A stretch of 64,000 nucleotides of DNA from Cercospora beticola (GCF_033473495.1 NC_088943.1:2150001-2214000); one strand, 5' to 3'; shown: positions 31,011-42,295, counted from the first letter of the stretch. Notes: generated from the letters alone by a model not told the origin. Numbers and translations: made by a program.

Positions 31011-32555
31011 ATGGCAAACGACGCAGATATCGCCACCTTCACGGCTTTCACGTCCGGAACGCCCGAACAAGCCCAGCGGTTCCTTCAACTCACAGACAAC
31101 AACGTTGAGCAGGCCGTCGAGCTCTTCTTCAGCAATCCTGATCTCGGCAGTGGCAGCGGAGCAGACGTGAATGCCTCAGCACCCACCACGGCCAGAGACG
31201 ACCCCATCACAATCGACAGCGACGACGAGGATGAGCCCAGACCGCAGCACAACGTCGAGGACGATGAAGCCATGGCGAGGCGACTGCAAGAAGAGATGTA
31301 CGGCGGGCCCGGCGGCAGCAGTAGAGGTGGCGAAGACGAAGTGAGAGCACCCATTGCGCGGACGACAGAAACGCTGGTGGGGCCCGGCAGCTACGGCGGC
31401 TTTGACCCCAGCGATCCGGGCCAGATGAATGCGGCTATTGCTGAACAACTCATGCGGCGGAATCAGATGCGTGGCTCTCGTGCAGCGCCGGGCATTTTCA
31501 ACCAAAGCGAATCGCGATCCATCTGGAGCGGTGACGACCCTACAGATCCAGAGGCGCATCGCAGAGCACTCTCACGCGCAACAGGAGGTTCATCAGATCA
31601 GTCCGCCAAGGCAAGCCACCTCGCCGACCTCTTCAGGCCGCCGGTAGATCTGATTACACCGCTGTCGCTCGCTGATGCGCGAGACGAGGGCAAGGAGGCT
31701 GAGAAGTGGATCCTGGTTAACGTGCAAGATCCCTCCATCTTCGATTGTCAGGTGCTGAATCGAGACATTTGGAAGAACGAGCAGATTCGAGAGACGATCA
31801 AGGAGCACTTTTTGTTTCTGCAGTACAGCAAGGACGACCCACGAGGAAGCGATTACGTGAACTACTACTTTTCGAACAGCCGCGACAACGAGGCCGCATA
31901 CCCACACATTGCCATCATCGATCCGCGAACAGGCGAGCAGGTCAAGACGTGGTCCGGATCACCAGCACCCAAAGCCCCTGACTTCCTCATGGATCTGCAC
32001 GAATTCCTCGACCGGTACAGTCTGAAGATGAACATGAAGAACCCAGTGCAGACAAAGCGCAAGGAGTCTAAGAAGGACATCAGCCAAATGAGCGAGGAAG
32101 AGCAGCTCGAGTTGGCCATGCAAGCCAGCATGGGTGCTGGTAGCGCCGCACCGAAAGATGAGGATCCCGACATTTTGACGAAGAGCTCGGCGAATGGCAA
32201 GGGTAAGGCACCTGTTGTGGACGATAGCAGTATGGACGTGGACGAGGAGGCACCAGCACAGGAGGACACACCATTCTCAAGAATCTCAGCCACCAGTCCA
32301 CACGAAGAGCCCACGAGTACCGATCCAAAGGAGACAACGAGGATACAGTTCAGACACTCTGGTGGTCGCATCATCAGACGGTTCAACCTCTCCGATCCGG
32401 TGAGGAGGATCTATGAGTGGCTGAAGGCTAGCCCGATCGAGGGCCAGGAGGGAGACACATTCGAGCTGATCAGTCTGGGCAAAAACTTGATAGATCAGCT
32501 GGACCTCTCCATTGCCGATGCTGGGCTTAAGCAAGGCACAGTTATGGTGGAGTAA
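31011..32555 (+). CDS. UBA-UAS-UIM-UBX domain protein (Ubx5/UBXN7-like)
   Basis: Cofactor of the Cdc48/p97 segregase that links it to ubiquitylated substrates and cullin ligases. 514 aa, one exon. Domains in order: UBA-like (FTAFTSGTPEQAQRFLQLTD with NNVEQAVELFF, residues 8-45); UAS thioredoxin-like (PPVDLITPLSLADARDEGKE onward, about 208-345, with AEKWILVNVQD); UIM (SEEEQLELAMQASM, about 361-374); and C-terminal UBX (RIQFRHSGGRIIRRFNLSDP, about 443-514). The combination of all four matches human UBXN7 and yeast Ubx5. The linker regions are acidic and Gly/Ser-rich. The orthology is inferred from architecture. Confidence 0.93.
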   Translation: MANDADIATFTAFTSGTPEQAQRFLQLTDNNVEQAVELFFSNPDLGSGSGADVNASAPTTARDDPITIDSDDEDEPRPQHNVEDDEAMARRLQEEMYGGPGGSSRGGEDEVRAPIARTTETLVGPGSYGGFDPSDPGQMNAAIAEQLMRRNQMRGSRAAPGIFNQSESRSIWSGDDPTDPEAHRRALSRATGGSSDQSAKASHLADLFRPPVDLITPLSLADARDEGKEAEKWILVNVQDPSIFDCQVLNRDIWKNEQIRETIKEHFLFLQYSKDDPRGSDYVNYYFSNSRDNEAAYPHIAIIDPRTGEQVKTWSGSPAPKAPDFLMDLHEFLDRYSLKMNMKNPVQTKRKESKKDISQMSEEEQLELAMQASMGAGSAAPKDEDPDILTKSSANGKGKAPVVDDSSMDVDEEAPAQEDTPFSRISATSPHEEPTSTDPKETTRIQFRHSGGRIIRRFNLSDPVRRIYEWLKASPIEGQEGDTFELISLGKNLIDQLDLSIADAGLKQGTVMVE

Positions 32556-33323
32556 AGAGGCGCCGCTGTGGTGTTCCAAGAAGGAAGCATACAGCCAAGG
32601 GCAGCGTTGGAGATATGACAGTGGTATACAGTAGAGTATAGCGCCAGAGTCTGTCTAATAGAAATTCTGCACGGGCACAATCTGCCACGAATCTTGCCTA
32701 TCTTTTTGAAGTTTCTCTTTCTGTTTTTGAATTGTTACTTCCATGGGGTGCGAGACCGCTGTGGTTACGGCTGAGAATCACTTGCCTTGCTCGGAAATAT
32801 TATCACTGCCAGAAAGGTTTTCCAGCTCACGAGGCTCGCCACATCTAGGGAACGCGTGTCAGGTCTTGCCGGAGTACCAGATATTGCTTTCTCTGAGTTG
32901 GGAGGAAGCTCTCCACTCGTTGACCTGGCCTCGCGAGGGAATCTGCCGCCGTGTTTCGGTGGAGCGATTGCCAGGAGGTACATCTTTCTCTGGAGAGATG
33001 GAGGCTTTTCAGCTCAGGACATTGGACACGGCTCAAGACGTAATTCAGACATTACTGAGAAATACGGCTGCAAGTACGATTGATCTTGCTTGAATGAGGA
33101 GGTCTCTGCTTCTTGGTCTGGCCTCAAGACAGAGATGTGCGAAAGTGTGTCACGGGAGCCATTACCATCTCTCGTGGACAGCTCTACCCTTCAAGTCAGA
33201 TCAGTTCATGCAACTTCCGTGCTTTCAATATCATTTCGTGAAAGTACCTGATTTCGGCCACAAAAACAAAATCCTTCATTCAAAAGAAGAAGCAAAACAC
33301 GATGGTATCTAACTTTGCTGCAT
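32556..33323. other. Convergent intergenic interval
   Basis: 768 bp between the UBX stop and the zinc-ribbon gene stop. Frames near 32743-33093 do not resemble any protein. Nothing else seen. Confidence 0.45.
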
Positions 33324-34388
33324 TTACATCACCATATCGTCGTCCTGTCCGAGCTGCGCATCCATCGCTCGCTGATTCATCCTCTCCCAGTCTGCGTGAC
33401 ACCTGATCTGCTCGTACATGCCGTACTGATCCTCCATCGCCTGCTGGTGCTGCGCCTGGGCATAACTAGGCGCTTGCCACAGTCCTGCAGCATACACAGG
33501 GTCCGAGTGCATCTGCTGATAGCCGTTGCTCATGTACGGCTCTGCCTCGCCTTTGGCAAGGTACGCAGCTCCGCTCGCAATACTCGCAGCCCGGGCACGG
33601 ACAGCAGGTGGGCTGACGGGCTCCGAGACGTACGTATCGAAATCGTGATCCTCACGCGGTAAGATTCGGGATTGCATTTGCTGCTCATACCTTGCCCTGG
33701 CTTCTGCCTCTTCCTTCTCAACGCTCGTCGCCTCGTGCTGCGCCTGAAAGTGCTGCTCAAGCGTGTAGCTTGGCGGTGCGATCCTCCAAAGCTCAAGCAG
33801 ACGAAGCCTCTGCTCATTGTCTGCGCCCGCAAAAAGCTCAATCTGATTAGGAAGCAATGAAGTTGGTTCAATGCTATGCTGAAGGAGCATCTCAGCCATG
33901 CCCGCAGGCATTATCGACTCTCGATATGGTGGCGGGGGAGATCGAGCGGGCTCGGACTGCGTATCTGTTGTGAGATGCGTAGAGTGGGTGTAATGTGCAG
34001 AAGCAAAGGTGAGGGGTGCATCGATCTTCTCGGGAACCATTTGTATCTGCTCGACAATTGCTCGAGCCTGTCCTTCGTATTGCGGCTCGGCAATGACCTT
34101 CTGCTGCTGCTCCGTCGAAAGCTTGGCAAAGAGCTGCGAGAGCTCATCGTGCTGGAAAGTGTTCATGGTGGTCTTACTCTCTCCCGAAACTCTGGCGCCC
34201 AAGGTTTTGCTGCCGCACTAGCAAAGTCAAACAAGTTAGTCGAGCACGAACGGGGTGGACGGCCTTTCTTTCGAGAGGCCGGGTCTTACGTGATTGCAAG
34301 TATGCTCTTGTATCCAGACCGACGCGGAGTACTCGACAGGGGTGCTGTAGCCGCAACTGTCGCAGTAGTGAACAACCACTCCCAGCAT
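33324..34388 (-). CDS. Zinc-ribbon-like protein with PPxY motif, function unknown
   Basis: Two exons, 34388-34290 and 34217-33324, give 330 aa. The start is the first ATG after an in-frame stop; longer versions would need a TTG start. Exon 1 encodes HYCDSCGYSTPVEYSA and HTCNH, and the splice joins HTCNH to CGSKTLG, so two Cys pairs (CDSC and CNHC) about 24 residues apart form a likely zinc ribbon that exists only after splicing. Then come a helical segment (DELSQLFAKLSTEQQQKVI), the PPPPY WW-ligand motif in RSPPPPYRES and a Gln/Ala-rich tail ending in acidic DDDMVM. Unknown function; a WW-domain partner such as an Rsp5-type ligase is conceivable. Confidence 0.72.
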
Positions 34389-35447
34389 CGAACCAACAAT
34401 CAAGTGTCCTGCAGATGGCCCAATTGCTCCTGACCCGGTCACGAGGTCCAGGGTATTCCAGTCCAAGTCCTTGGGGAGCAGAGCAAGCTATATAAGGAAG
34501 ATAGGAAAGCGCAACAGTTGACGAGCAGCTTCTCCCACTCTCAGCTTTCCGTGTTCTCTTTCCTCGTCGATACAACTCGTATAGCTTCTCGTCGAGGCAA
34601 GCGTCCACGTCAGGTGAGAGGTGTAAGTCGCCGGCTATCAAAGCAGAAAAGCAAGAGGCGTCGGCGATTCTTTTTCCAGGTTGCCAACAAAGGAGGGGCA
34701 CCTGTCCTTTCTTTCCCGACTCTTTCTCGCGGAGATTTGCGCGGGGCGGGGAGGGTTGGCAAGATCTTGTATTCAGTCGTAAGTACAGCTATCGAGGCTA
34801 CCTAGAGGGCGAAGGGAGGGTGCAAGAGGGAACGAGGCGGTATATGAAGTAGCGGGTGGACAGGAGAGGGAGGGAGATGATATCGAAGGTGTGACCAATT
34901 TTAGTCTGCGTCATCCGCACGCTAAGTTAGACGGGCATCGGGGAGATCGCAGGTGTGATTGGCAGGGACCGACGCCGTTGGGCAGAAACAACGTCGCTGC
35001 TTTGTGCGGCGTCGGCCGGTCCTGGGGAATTGCACGTCGACGTTCGGCGGATCTTGCAGTGGCCAGTATAGAGCATGTCCAAACTCCAGTATCGCCTATC
35101 AGCTTGTGTCAGGCGGAGCAGAGTGAGGCGTTCGTTCGGCGTTGCGTTTGAGATCGAGATTGTCTGTTTCGACATTACGGTAGGCGGTAGCAGATATTGA
35201 GTCGCAAAAGCAGGCGCTAGTCCGGCGGGCGGAGTTAGGCAGGTAGAGCTCGCGCGTCTCGAATGCAAGCTCCATCACTACGTACAATCAATCCCACACC
35301 ACTTCGACCCATCACCGCCGCTGCATCGTCCTTCCCGCAGGCACTTGATTTCGACGACGAACAGTAGAGCGCTACTTCCAAACAGCGCCTCCTGTCCGCG
35401 CCGTCTGCACCCCCGCTCACCTCCAAACAGTTCTCATAAACGCAGCC
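34389..35447. promoter_or_regulatory. Divergent intergenic, zinc-ribbon gene and proteasome alpha7
   Basis: 1059 bp with both promoters. Holds a TATATAA near the zinc-ribbon gene and a G-rich run (GCGGGGCGGGGAGGG) at 34741-34755. No gene recognised. Confidence 0.55.
34489..34495 (-). promoter_or_regulatory. TATA box for zinc-ribbon gene
   Basis: TTATATA on the minus strand about 100 bp before the ATG at 34388. This would place transcription start near 34460, consistent with the downstream ATG and not with a longer protein. Confidence 0.5.
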
Positions 35448-36433
35448 ATGGTAATTGAAACAGCCTCATATCGACACGCGCGCATTCCCTGACTTGATGT
35501 TCTAGACGTCGATAGGCACAGGCTACGATCTCTCCAACTCCGTCTTCTCCCCCGATGGACGCAACTTCCAGGTCGAATACGCCGTCAAGGCCGTCGAGAA
35601 TGGAGGCACCGCCATCGGCATCAGATGCAAGGATGGCGTGGTGTTGGCGCTCGAGAAGCTCGTCACCAGCAAGCTCATGAAGAAGGATGCAAACAACCGG
35701 ATAGCAACTGTCGACAGGAATATCGGTGTGGTGAGTGAGGAAATGGTGCTTTGAAGCTGGCTGTGATACTGATGAGGCTGGTCACTAGGTCCACTCTGGT
35801 CTATTACCCGATGGCCGCCACTTCGTCTCTCGTGCCCGCGATGAGGCATCACAATGGCGCGGCACCTACAAGGCTCCTATCCCCACATCATCTCTCGCCA
35901 ACCGCATGGGCGCCTACGTGCAAGCATACACTCTCTACTCCTCCGTACGACCATTCGGCATTACCGCGATCGTAGGTGGCTGGGACGCTGAAACAGAAGT
36001 TGACGTTGACGGAGCTGTCGGAAGCGGGCCAAAGGTCGGAGCAGGTGGCAAGACGCAAGGCGTGAAGGAAGGCGGGCCATACCTCTACATGATCGAGCCA
36101 TCAGGTCTGTACTGGGGATACTACGGCGCTGCAACAGGAAAGGGACGACAGACCGCAAAGGCAGAGCTGGAGAAGCTGAAGCTGGATCCAAAGGATGGCG
36201 AGTGCATCAGCTTGGAGCAGGGCGTCAAGGAGGCGGCGCGCATCATCTACGCTGCGCACGAGGACAGCAAAGACAAGGAGTTCGAGCTAGAACTCACCTG
36301 GATCAGCTCAGTCAACGGGCCGACTAAGGGTCGACACGAGGCTGTGCCGAAGGAGATGAAGGAGGAAGCAGAGCGCTTGGCCAAGATTGCGCTGGAAGGC
36401 GAGGACGATGAAGAGGAGAAGATGGAGGAGTAG
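35448..36433 (+). CDS. PRE10: 20S proteasome subunit alpha7 (Pre10/PSMA3 type)
   Basis: Structural subunit of the outer alpha ring of the 20S proteasome. Exon 1 is only the ATG (35448-35450); exon 2 is 35506-35730 and exon 3 is 35789-36433 (290 aa). The spliced N-terminus, M then [19 protein letters not shown], is the alpha7 signature (alpha-type Y-D-FSP-GR), followed by [29 protein letters not shown] and [19 protein letters not shown]. The C-terminus is acidic ([12 protein letters not shown]), as in yeast Pre10. Between IVGGWD and [10 protein letters not shown] there is an extra stretch of about 30 residues rich in Gly, Val and Lys compared with the yeast protein, probably a fungal surface loop. 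Confidence 0.95.
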
Positions 36434-37247
36434 GCAATCTGCTGGGGTGTAAGATACCAGTGCATACGGCGGAGTCGCATGCATAGAGCGGCGTACGAGT
36501 TGATGGCTACAGAGAGGCGTTCATCAACGCTTTAAGAATCGAACAATGGCATGTATCATGAATCGTATGTTGTCCCCTCTTGCCAACTGATCTAGGTATC
36601 AAACTGCGCTGTGATCTGGCTAGATCTGAGGTCCGCTCAATGGTCGCGAGGATCCCTGTGGTAGCTCAACACACAGCCGGATTGAACGATCGCGGAGCGG
36701 TTCGAGTCGTGCGTGACTGGAGGCAGCATTTCCGCAGGTTTCGATCCTCGTAGCGACAGTAGTCGCCTTTGGATGGACCTCAGCAAGGGCCTCCGGTATG
36801 CAACGAGAGCGATACTGAGTTAATCGAGGCCTGGACAGCCGCACACTCAAGGGGAGGGGCTGAAGTGAAGGTAATGTGACCAGACCAAGAGCTGTTATGC
36901 ACACTTTCACTCATCAGTCAACAGTGTATCAGGGACCTTCGCAAAGCGACAGCTCAACACATGTTGTTCATTAACCCCTCGCAGCGAAGATCATGCCAAC
37001 ACGATTATTTTGCGACGGTGGCCCAGGATGCACGCGAAGACGCGCTGCTGCAGTTCGCGATTCACTTTTCCAAAGCCACTTGCGCGTGTAACTACGTGTC
37101 CGAATTTGGTGGGCGAAAAAGCACGCGTCGAACGCGTTGCTCCTTCCCTCTCGAATTCGACCGCAGGCTGCCACACAAACTTCGAGTCAGCAATACCTCG
37201 CACACCACAACACCATTCCCCGACCGACAACAACCACGGCCAGCACA
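36434..37247. other. Intergenic, alpha7 to paralog array
   Basis: No gene. A GGTTCGAGTC segment near 36699 resembles a tRNA B box, but no tRNA can be folded around it. Confidence 0.5.
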
Positions 37248-38278
37248 ATGCCCCTTCAGCAGGAGACCTCGCCAGCCATCGTGGCCCCGCCAGACGGAGT
37301 CTGTCACTTTGACAGATTGCCACCGGAGCTACTCCGTATGATTTGTAGCTTTGCATACGGACACCAAAGTACAAAGCGCATCATCACGAGACTACAGTGG
37401 GAGAAGGATCAAGAAGACCTCGTGAAACGAGGCACATTGGCCAGCGCACCCGCATTCAAGCACCATGTTGACCATTTCCTCGTAAATATTGCCCACTTCA
37501 TGAAGGCCCTACGCTCGGCAATCGCTGATCAAGACTGCAGGTATCCAAGCGGTTTTTCCTGAACGCCACTGAAGCATTCATCAAGGCTCAGCAGCTAGAT
37601 CAGACGGGACCAGGGTCCAGTCTCAACCGCAAGGCCCGCCTCTGTCGACAGAGTACAATCCAACTCTTTGCCAGATCCGTCAAAGTGAACTCGTATGCCG
37701 ACGCCTCTTTGCTCCGGAACTTCTCGAGCCTACGGAATGTTGAAGTTGTTATCGACGGGTTCAAACTTGAGAGCGGGCTCCCATGCAAAAAGTATGCTTG
37801 GCTGCATGTTTTTGAAGATCACGATCTCGCGAACCTTGAGTTTGTCGAGCATTTGGTCCTTCTCCGGGGCCTGAAGACGTTCACCTGCATTGCCGACACT
37901 TGTTTCTACGCTGATACGGAGCGGAAGAGGCAGGTGTGGCAGCAAAACGTCCTCGCGCTCGAAAAGTACGTGAGAAAATTCGTCACGGCACCAAAGCCAA
38001 AGGCTGCCCTGGATAGCTCGGCCAACAATACTGAGTCGACGCCGCTATATCCAGGGTCGCGCGTCACTGGCATCGGCTGCAAATCTATGCTCATCAGCGT
38101 CAAGTCTCAGCCACATTTCGCCTTCAAGCCCCAGCAAGTTGCCTTTGACTCAAGTATGGTCACCCGAGTGATGTGCTTAGAAGCGGATCAGCTTTCGCGG
38201 TGGGTCGACCACGCCCTTCGCCAACATCCAGAGCTTACTTCACTGCTCGACGACCCAGGCTTCGCCACCTCAAGATGA
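37248..38278 (+). CDS. F-box-like family protein, array copy 1
   Basis: First of four tandem paralogs. Exons 37248-37481 and 37541-38278 give 323 aa; the phase-0 intron of 59 nt sits just before VSKRFF. N-terminal F-box-like segment CHFDRLPPELLRMICSFAYG (about residues 20-39), then HHVDHFL|VSKRFFLNATEAFIKAQQL, a middle LLRNFSSLRNVEVVIDGF, LLRGLKTFTCIADTCFYADT, and the family signature TPLYPGSRVTGIG near residue 263. It ends with RWVDHALRQHPELTSLL. The middle pattern suggests repeated beta/alpha units, but I see no true LRR. Function unknown; an SCF-adaptor role would be a guess from the F-box-like start. Confidence 0.8.
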
Positions 38279-39337
38279 GCTCAACTTCCGGAGCAACTGG
38301 TCGAGCTCTGCAAGACTTGCTGGGTACGGATCCATTCTCGCTCCTGCTATCACAAGTGCAGCACATGAAGTGTCTGCATGCCGTGCGGACGCCATTGTCG
38401 ATCAAGACTGCTGTACTTGAGTCTTACTATCGCGAGACATGTGATATGATATTATTATTTGCGCGCTCGGTGGCTGGAGTCGCTGTGGCGAAAACTTTTC
38501 ACAGTCTTGCTAATTATGATCACTTTCTGAGCATCAATGGGGTTTAGAGGACTGTTCGGCTGAGATTTGCACGACGGACAGACTGGTAGCTTTCACTTCT
38601 CGCTGATCAAGGGCCTTGCTTCTGATGGGACAGATGATGACGCTGATGCTGATCAAAATTGGAGGAAGCTACATAGCATCGCAAACTTGCCCAGCACGAC
38701 ACTAAGTCTTCTCAACCATGTGGTGAAGTGCATGTTGCTGAGACATCCCACTGACAAACATCGATTACGCAGAACGGAGGGTAGTCATCTGAACAACGTC
38801 TCCAACTTCTCTCTGCAATGCAATACCTCCTTCCTCCTCCACACACGCGTATACGACATATACGAAGCGACCACTCTCGCGAATATACACCAGAGCCTTT
38901 GACCAGAACTTGTTTCGTAGTAAAAATACCACTTGCTTTTGCAGAGTGGCAGCGACCACCCTTCGGCAATTGGTGACAATGCAACCCAGGAATTGTACAA
39001 AGGCTGTCACTGCATTGTCTATAACAAGCAGCAGACCGTGTCAATCACTCACTGCGTTCTCGGTACGGCGACTCGCATTCACTGCTGCACTTGCTCATTC
39101 ACTCTCCAGTGAACACGTACGCTCGTGAATACCATTGCGTTCCTCTCCTACATTTCAAAAGCACTCATTCCTCTCCTACGTCTCAAAAGCACTCACTTGC
39201 TGGATCGACTCCTTCAACCTAACCAAAAATCGCAAAACAACGCAGCAGACATTGCAATACCGAGCTTCAGTGAACAGCACCAGCACCTGCACAGCACACA
39301 CCGCTCTCGTCGACGCAGTACCAGCAGTGTTGTCGTC
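38279..39337. other. Spacer between array copies 1 and 2
   Basis: 1059 bp. An ATG overlaps the copy 1 stop (38275) and opens about 90 codons, but the product has no family resemblance. Nothing else recognised. Confidence 0.4.
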
Positions 39338-40355
39338 ATGTCGCTCGCGCTCGCAACCTCCCCAGCTGCAGTGGCTCCGCAAGACGGAATTTGCTACTTC
39401 GATAAGCTGCCGCAGGAGCTGCTCGATATGGTATGCGACTTTGCATATGGATATCAAACCGAGCGTCTTATTATCACGAAAGGCCAATACATGGAAAGTC
39501 GTGAGGATCTCTTGGAAGTGGGGAAATTGGCCAGTATACCACCCTTCGAGCATCACGTAGATCGATTTCTTGTAAGTACTCCCTACTTCACTAGAAGATA
39601 TCTAGCAGTTACTAATCAGGACGCAGGTGTCAAAGCGTTTCTTCCTCAGCGCGGTGGAAGCTTATGTCAAGGCTCAGCGACTTGACCATACAGCGGGGGA
39701 ATATTACTTCTCATCCGATCGTGTATCTGGAAAGAAGCTATTCCAGCTGTTCGCGAAAGACATTAAGGTTGCTTCTCTGGAGGACATATACACGCTCCGG
39801 AACTTCTCGAGCCTGAGGAACATCGAGCTGGTCCTCGATGAATACAAGTTCAGGTTTGGATCACCGCCATCGACGAATTATCCATGGGTCCACGCCTTCC
39901 AACCAGACGACTTCGCACAACTGAACATTGTCAAACACATCGGTGCTCTGCGAGGTGTGCAGACATTCGCCATCACGGCTGGCAGATGTCACCAAGCCGA
40001 TACAGTGGCTAAGAAGCAGATGTGGCAATGTAACATTGACACGCTACAGACTTATCTCACATTGATTGTGACTGCACGAAAATTCAGTACCAATGCAGCA
40101 AACCCAACAATCCCTGCAGCGAATTCGCATTGCGTCAAGCAGCCACAGCCACTTTACCCAGGATCGCGCGTCAGTGGCACTGAATCCGCTCTCACCAAAC
40201 CAACAATTCGTCTAGCCGGTCCAATCCCCGTCCTGGCTTCCCAAGTCATGGGCCTCAAATCGAATGAATTGCGTCAATGGATTGAACGTGCTCTTCAGGA
40301 GAATCCAGAACTTGCGCGACCTCTCGAGATTTCCGATCTGAAAGCTAGAAACTGA
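39338..40355 (+). CDS. F-box-like family protein, array copy 2
   Basis: Second tandem paralog, 320 aa. Exon 1 (39338-39571) is exactly as long as in copy 1 (234 nt, 78 codons) and the 55-nt intron is at the same codon boundary; exon 2 is 39627-40355. F-box-like CYFDKLPQELLDMVCDFAYG; post-intron VSKRFFLSAVEAYVKAQRL; LRNFSSLRNIELVLDEYKF; GALRGVQTFAITAGRCHQAD; signature PLYPGSRVSGTE; C-terminus QWIERALQENPELARPL. It shares the identical segment LRNFSSLRN with copy 1, so these two look closest. Confidence 0.8.
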
Positions 40356-41341
40356 GCGCTGGCCTTCGTACATTTTTTACGAGCATTGCAGAATCGGGTC
40401 TGGAGCCACTCCCGCAACTCAGGAAGAGGCATGACTGGACCGAGTTTTCGAATGTGGCACTCTGCCGCACGACATGATGCCGGCAGCGATCCTCTCGAGG
40501 TTCAAACGTCTACAGCTTAACTAACCGGTTCACTGCAGTTGGCGGAGCTGATTTGCCCGCAACGTGTATCAGATGAAGACTCACCGCCCCTGCGTCTCCA
40601 GCAGAGCATGTCCATGTGCGTGACATCCCAAACTTTGGACTTATGGAGTATGAGCTTGTTTCTTCGAGGGCAATTGTAGAGAGATATGGACGAGCTTGGT
40701 GTTGAGTCTGAGCGTTAGCTATGTAGCCAGGAAGTCTCGTCATTGCAATATGACAGCTGGGCTCAAAATGACATCGACTATCATGCTGAACGTTGCCAGA
40801 AATCACGTTTAAGGTCGTGCACTGGTGGGCCTTTGCTACACAGCGTAGTCTCCTATCGCAGGCCTATTCGAGATAAAAAAAAAAACCGACTTCGTTGCGT
40901 AGCCGTTTAGCAATCGCGGATTGATAAAAATTCATGGCCTGGGCTTGAAAAAGGTGATTGATCACGAGCCCACAGATACCACAGGCGTTTCTGACGCTCT
41001 GAAAATCTTGAATAGTACGTGTCTGAGCTTCTACGATGTTCTCTATCCCACGGATGCCCTGCTAGTTTTCTCTGATTTTGAAGATCTGACACAATGAGAC
41101 GTACGTTCGATCAAGCTATGAATTGGCTCTTTCGAAGCAGAATAAAGGGTACTGGAGCAACACAGGAATTATAGTCATTCACTGTGTTCATCGGTTCACT
41201 GTTGCGGTGAAAATTAACTTCTCGATCAGAAGCTGCGCTAGTGAATGGCGCTTGCGTTCGTCCACGATTCAAAACCTTCCCCTTTCCTTTTCACCAACAC
41301 CCAGACACCGACAAAGATAGCTACACACAACAACAGCATCT
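40356..41341. other. Spacer between array copies 2 and 3
   Basis: 986 bp with a run of 11 A at 40875-40885. No gene or fragment of the family recognised. Confidence 0.45.
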
Positions 41342-42295
41342 ATGCCAGTCACTCTTCCAGAAATTTCCAACATGTCGTTGGCTCCCAAAACCTCATCACA
41401 AGCTGGATCTCCCGCATCGGGGAATGGGGTCTGCCATTTTGACAGACTGCCGCAGGAACTACTATATAGGATCTGCGACTTTGCATATGGCCACCCCGCT
41501 GAATCTGGCTTCACCACTAAAGAACAACAAACAGACTGGCAGCTGTATCAAATAAAGCGAGGCTGGTCGACAAGCATCCGACCCTTCAAACCACAGGTCG
41601 ATCAATACATGGTGTCCAAGCGCTTCTTTGTCAGCGCTATCGAGGCGTTCGTGAAGGCTCAGCATCTCGACCTTTCCGACGGCTCTGAATTCATCATGGC
41701 TTACATTGCTGAACAGAAGGTGTTCGCACTTTTCACTCGATCTGCTACACTGTCAAGCCTTTCGCTCGATTACCTCCAAGACTTCTCCACATTGAGACAC
41801 CTGACTATACAAGTCGATTGCGACCACTTTGGAAAGGATGAGTGGGCTGCGGACAAATTCCCATGGCTCTACGCCCTTCAAGATGGCGACATTGCAGAAC
41901 TCCCATTCGTTAGAAGATTGAGCAATGTCCGAGGATTGAAGACTTTCAACTGTAAAGCCGATGTTTGCTACTACGCCGAGACGCCGGTGAAGCTCCAGAT
42001 ATGGGAAGACAACGTCTTCGCTATCTGCAAGTATCTGCTACCAATCGTAACGACCAAGAAGACAGGCGTAGCTCCTGTACATTCGTTCAACGACAGTGGA
42101 CGGCAGCCGTTATATCGCGGATCCCACGTCAGTGGCATCAACTGCGGCTCTTCTCTGCTTACGACTGAGTCTGACCAGTTTGATTGGCTGCCGAAGCAAA
42201 CCACTCAGGTTCTTACAATGGACCTAGACATCATGCGTCGATGGGTAAAACGTGCTCTTCGGGAGCATCCAGACCTTGCTCGACCATTGGACTAG
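41342..42295 (+). CDS. F-box-like family protein, array copy 3, intronless
   Basis: Third paralog, 317 aa from the first ATG, or 307 aa from the ATG at 41372, whose product (MSLAPKTSS) aligns with copy 2's start (MSLALATSP) and is preferred. One exon: the codon before VSKRFFVSAIEAFVKAQHL runs straight on at 41611/41612, where copies 1 and 2 have an intron. F-box-like CHFDRLPQELLYRICDFAYG; LQDFSTLRHLTIQVDCDHF; LSNVRGLKTFNCKADVCYYA; signature PLYRGSHVSGIN, where Pro-Gly is changed to Arg-Gly; C-terminus RWVKRALREHPDLARPL. The frame is intact, so it is not an obvious retropseudogene. Confidence 0.8.
   Translation: MPVTLPEISNMSLAPKTSSQAGSPASGNGVCHFDRLPQELLYRICDFAYGHPAESGFTTKEQQTDWQLYQIKRGWSTSIRPFKPQVDQYMVSKRFFVSAIEAFVKAQHLDLSDGSEFIMAYIAEQKVFALFTRSATLSSLSLDYLQDFSTLRHLTIQVDCDHFGKDEWAADKFPWLYALQDGDIAELPFVRRLSNVRGLKTFNCKADVCYYAETPVKLQIWEDNVFAICKYLLPIVTTKKTGVAPVHSFNDSGRQPLYRGSHVSGINCGSSLLTTESDQFDWLPKQTTQVLTMDLDIMRRWVKRALREHPDLARPLD

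Noticed and set aside
34389..34466. Longer N-terminus of the zinc-ribbon protein
   Set aside because: It would require a TTG start and conflicts with the TATA position; an in-frame stop lies just upstream.
36650..36735. tRNA-like stretch with GGTAGCTC and GGTTCGAGTC elements
   Set aside because: The T-stem and acceptor stem do not pair and no anticodon arm can be placed.
38275..38547. Gene starting at an ATG overlapping the copy 1 stop codon
   Set aside because: The ATGA overlap is coincidental; the product lacks family similarity and any splice or promoter support.
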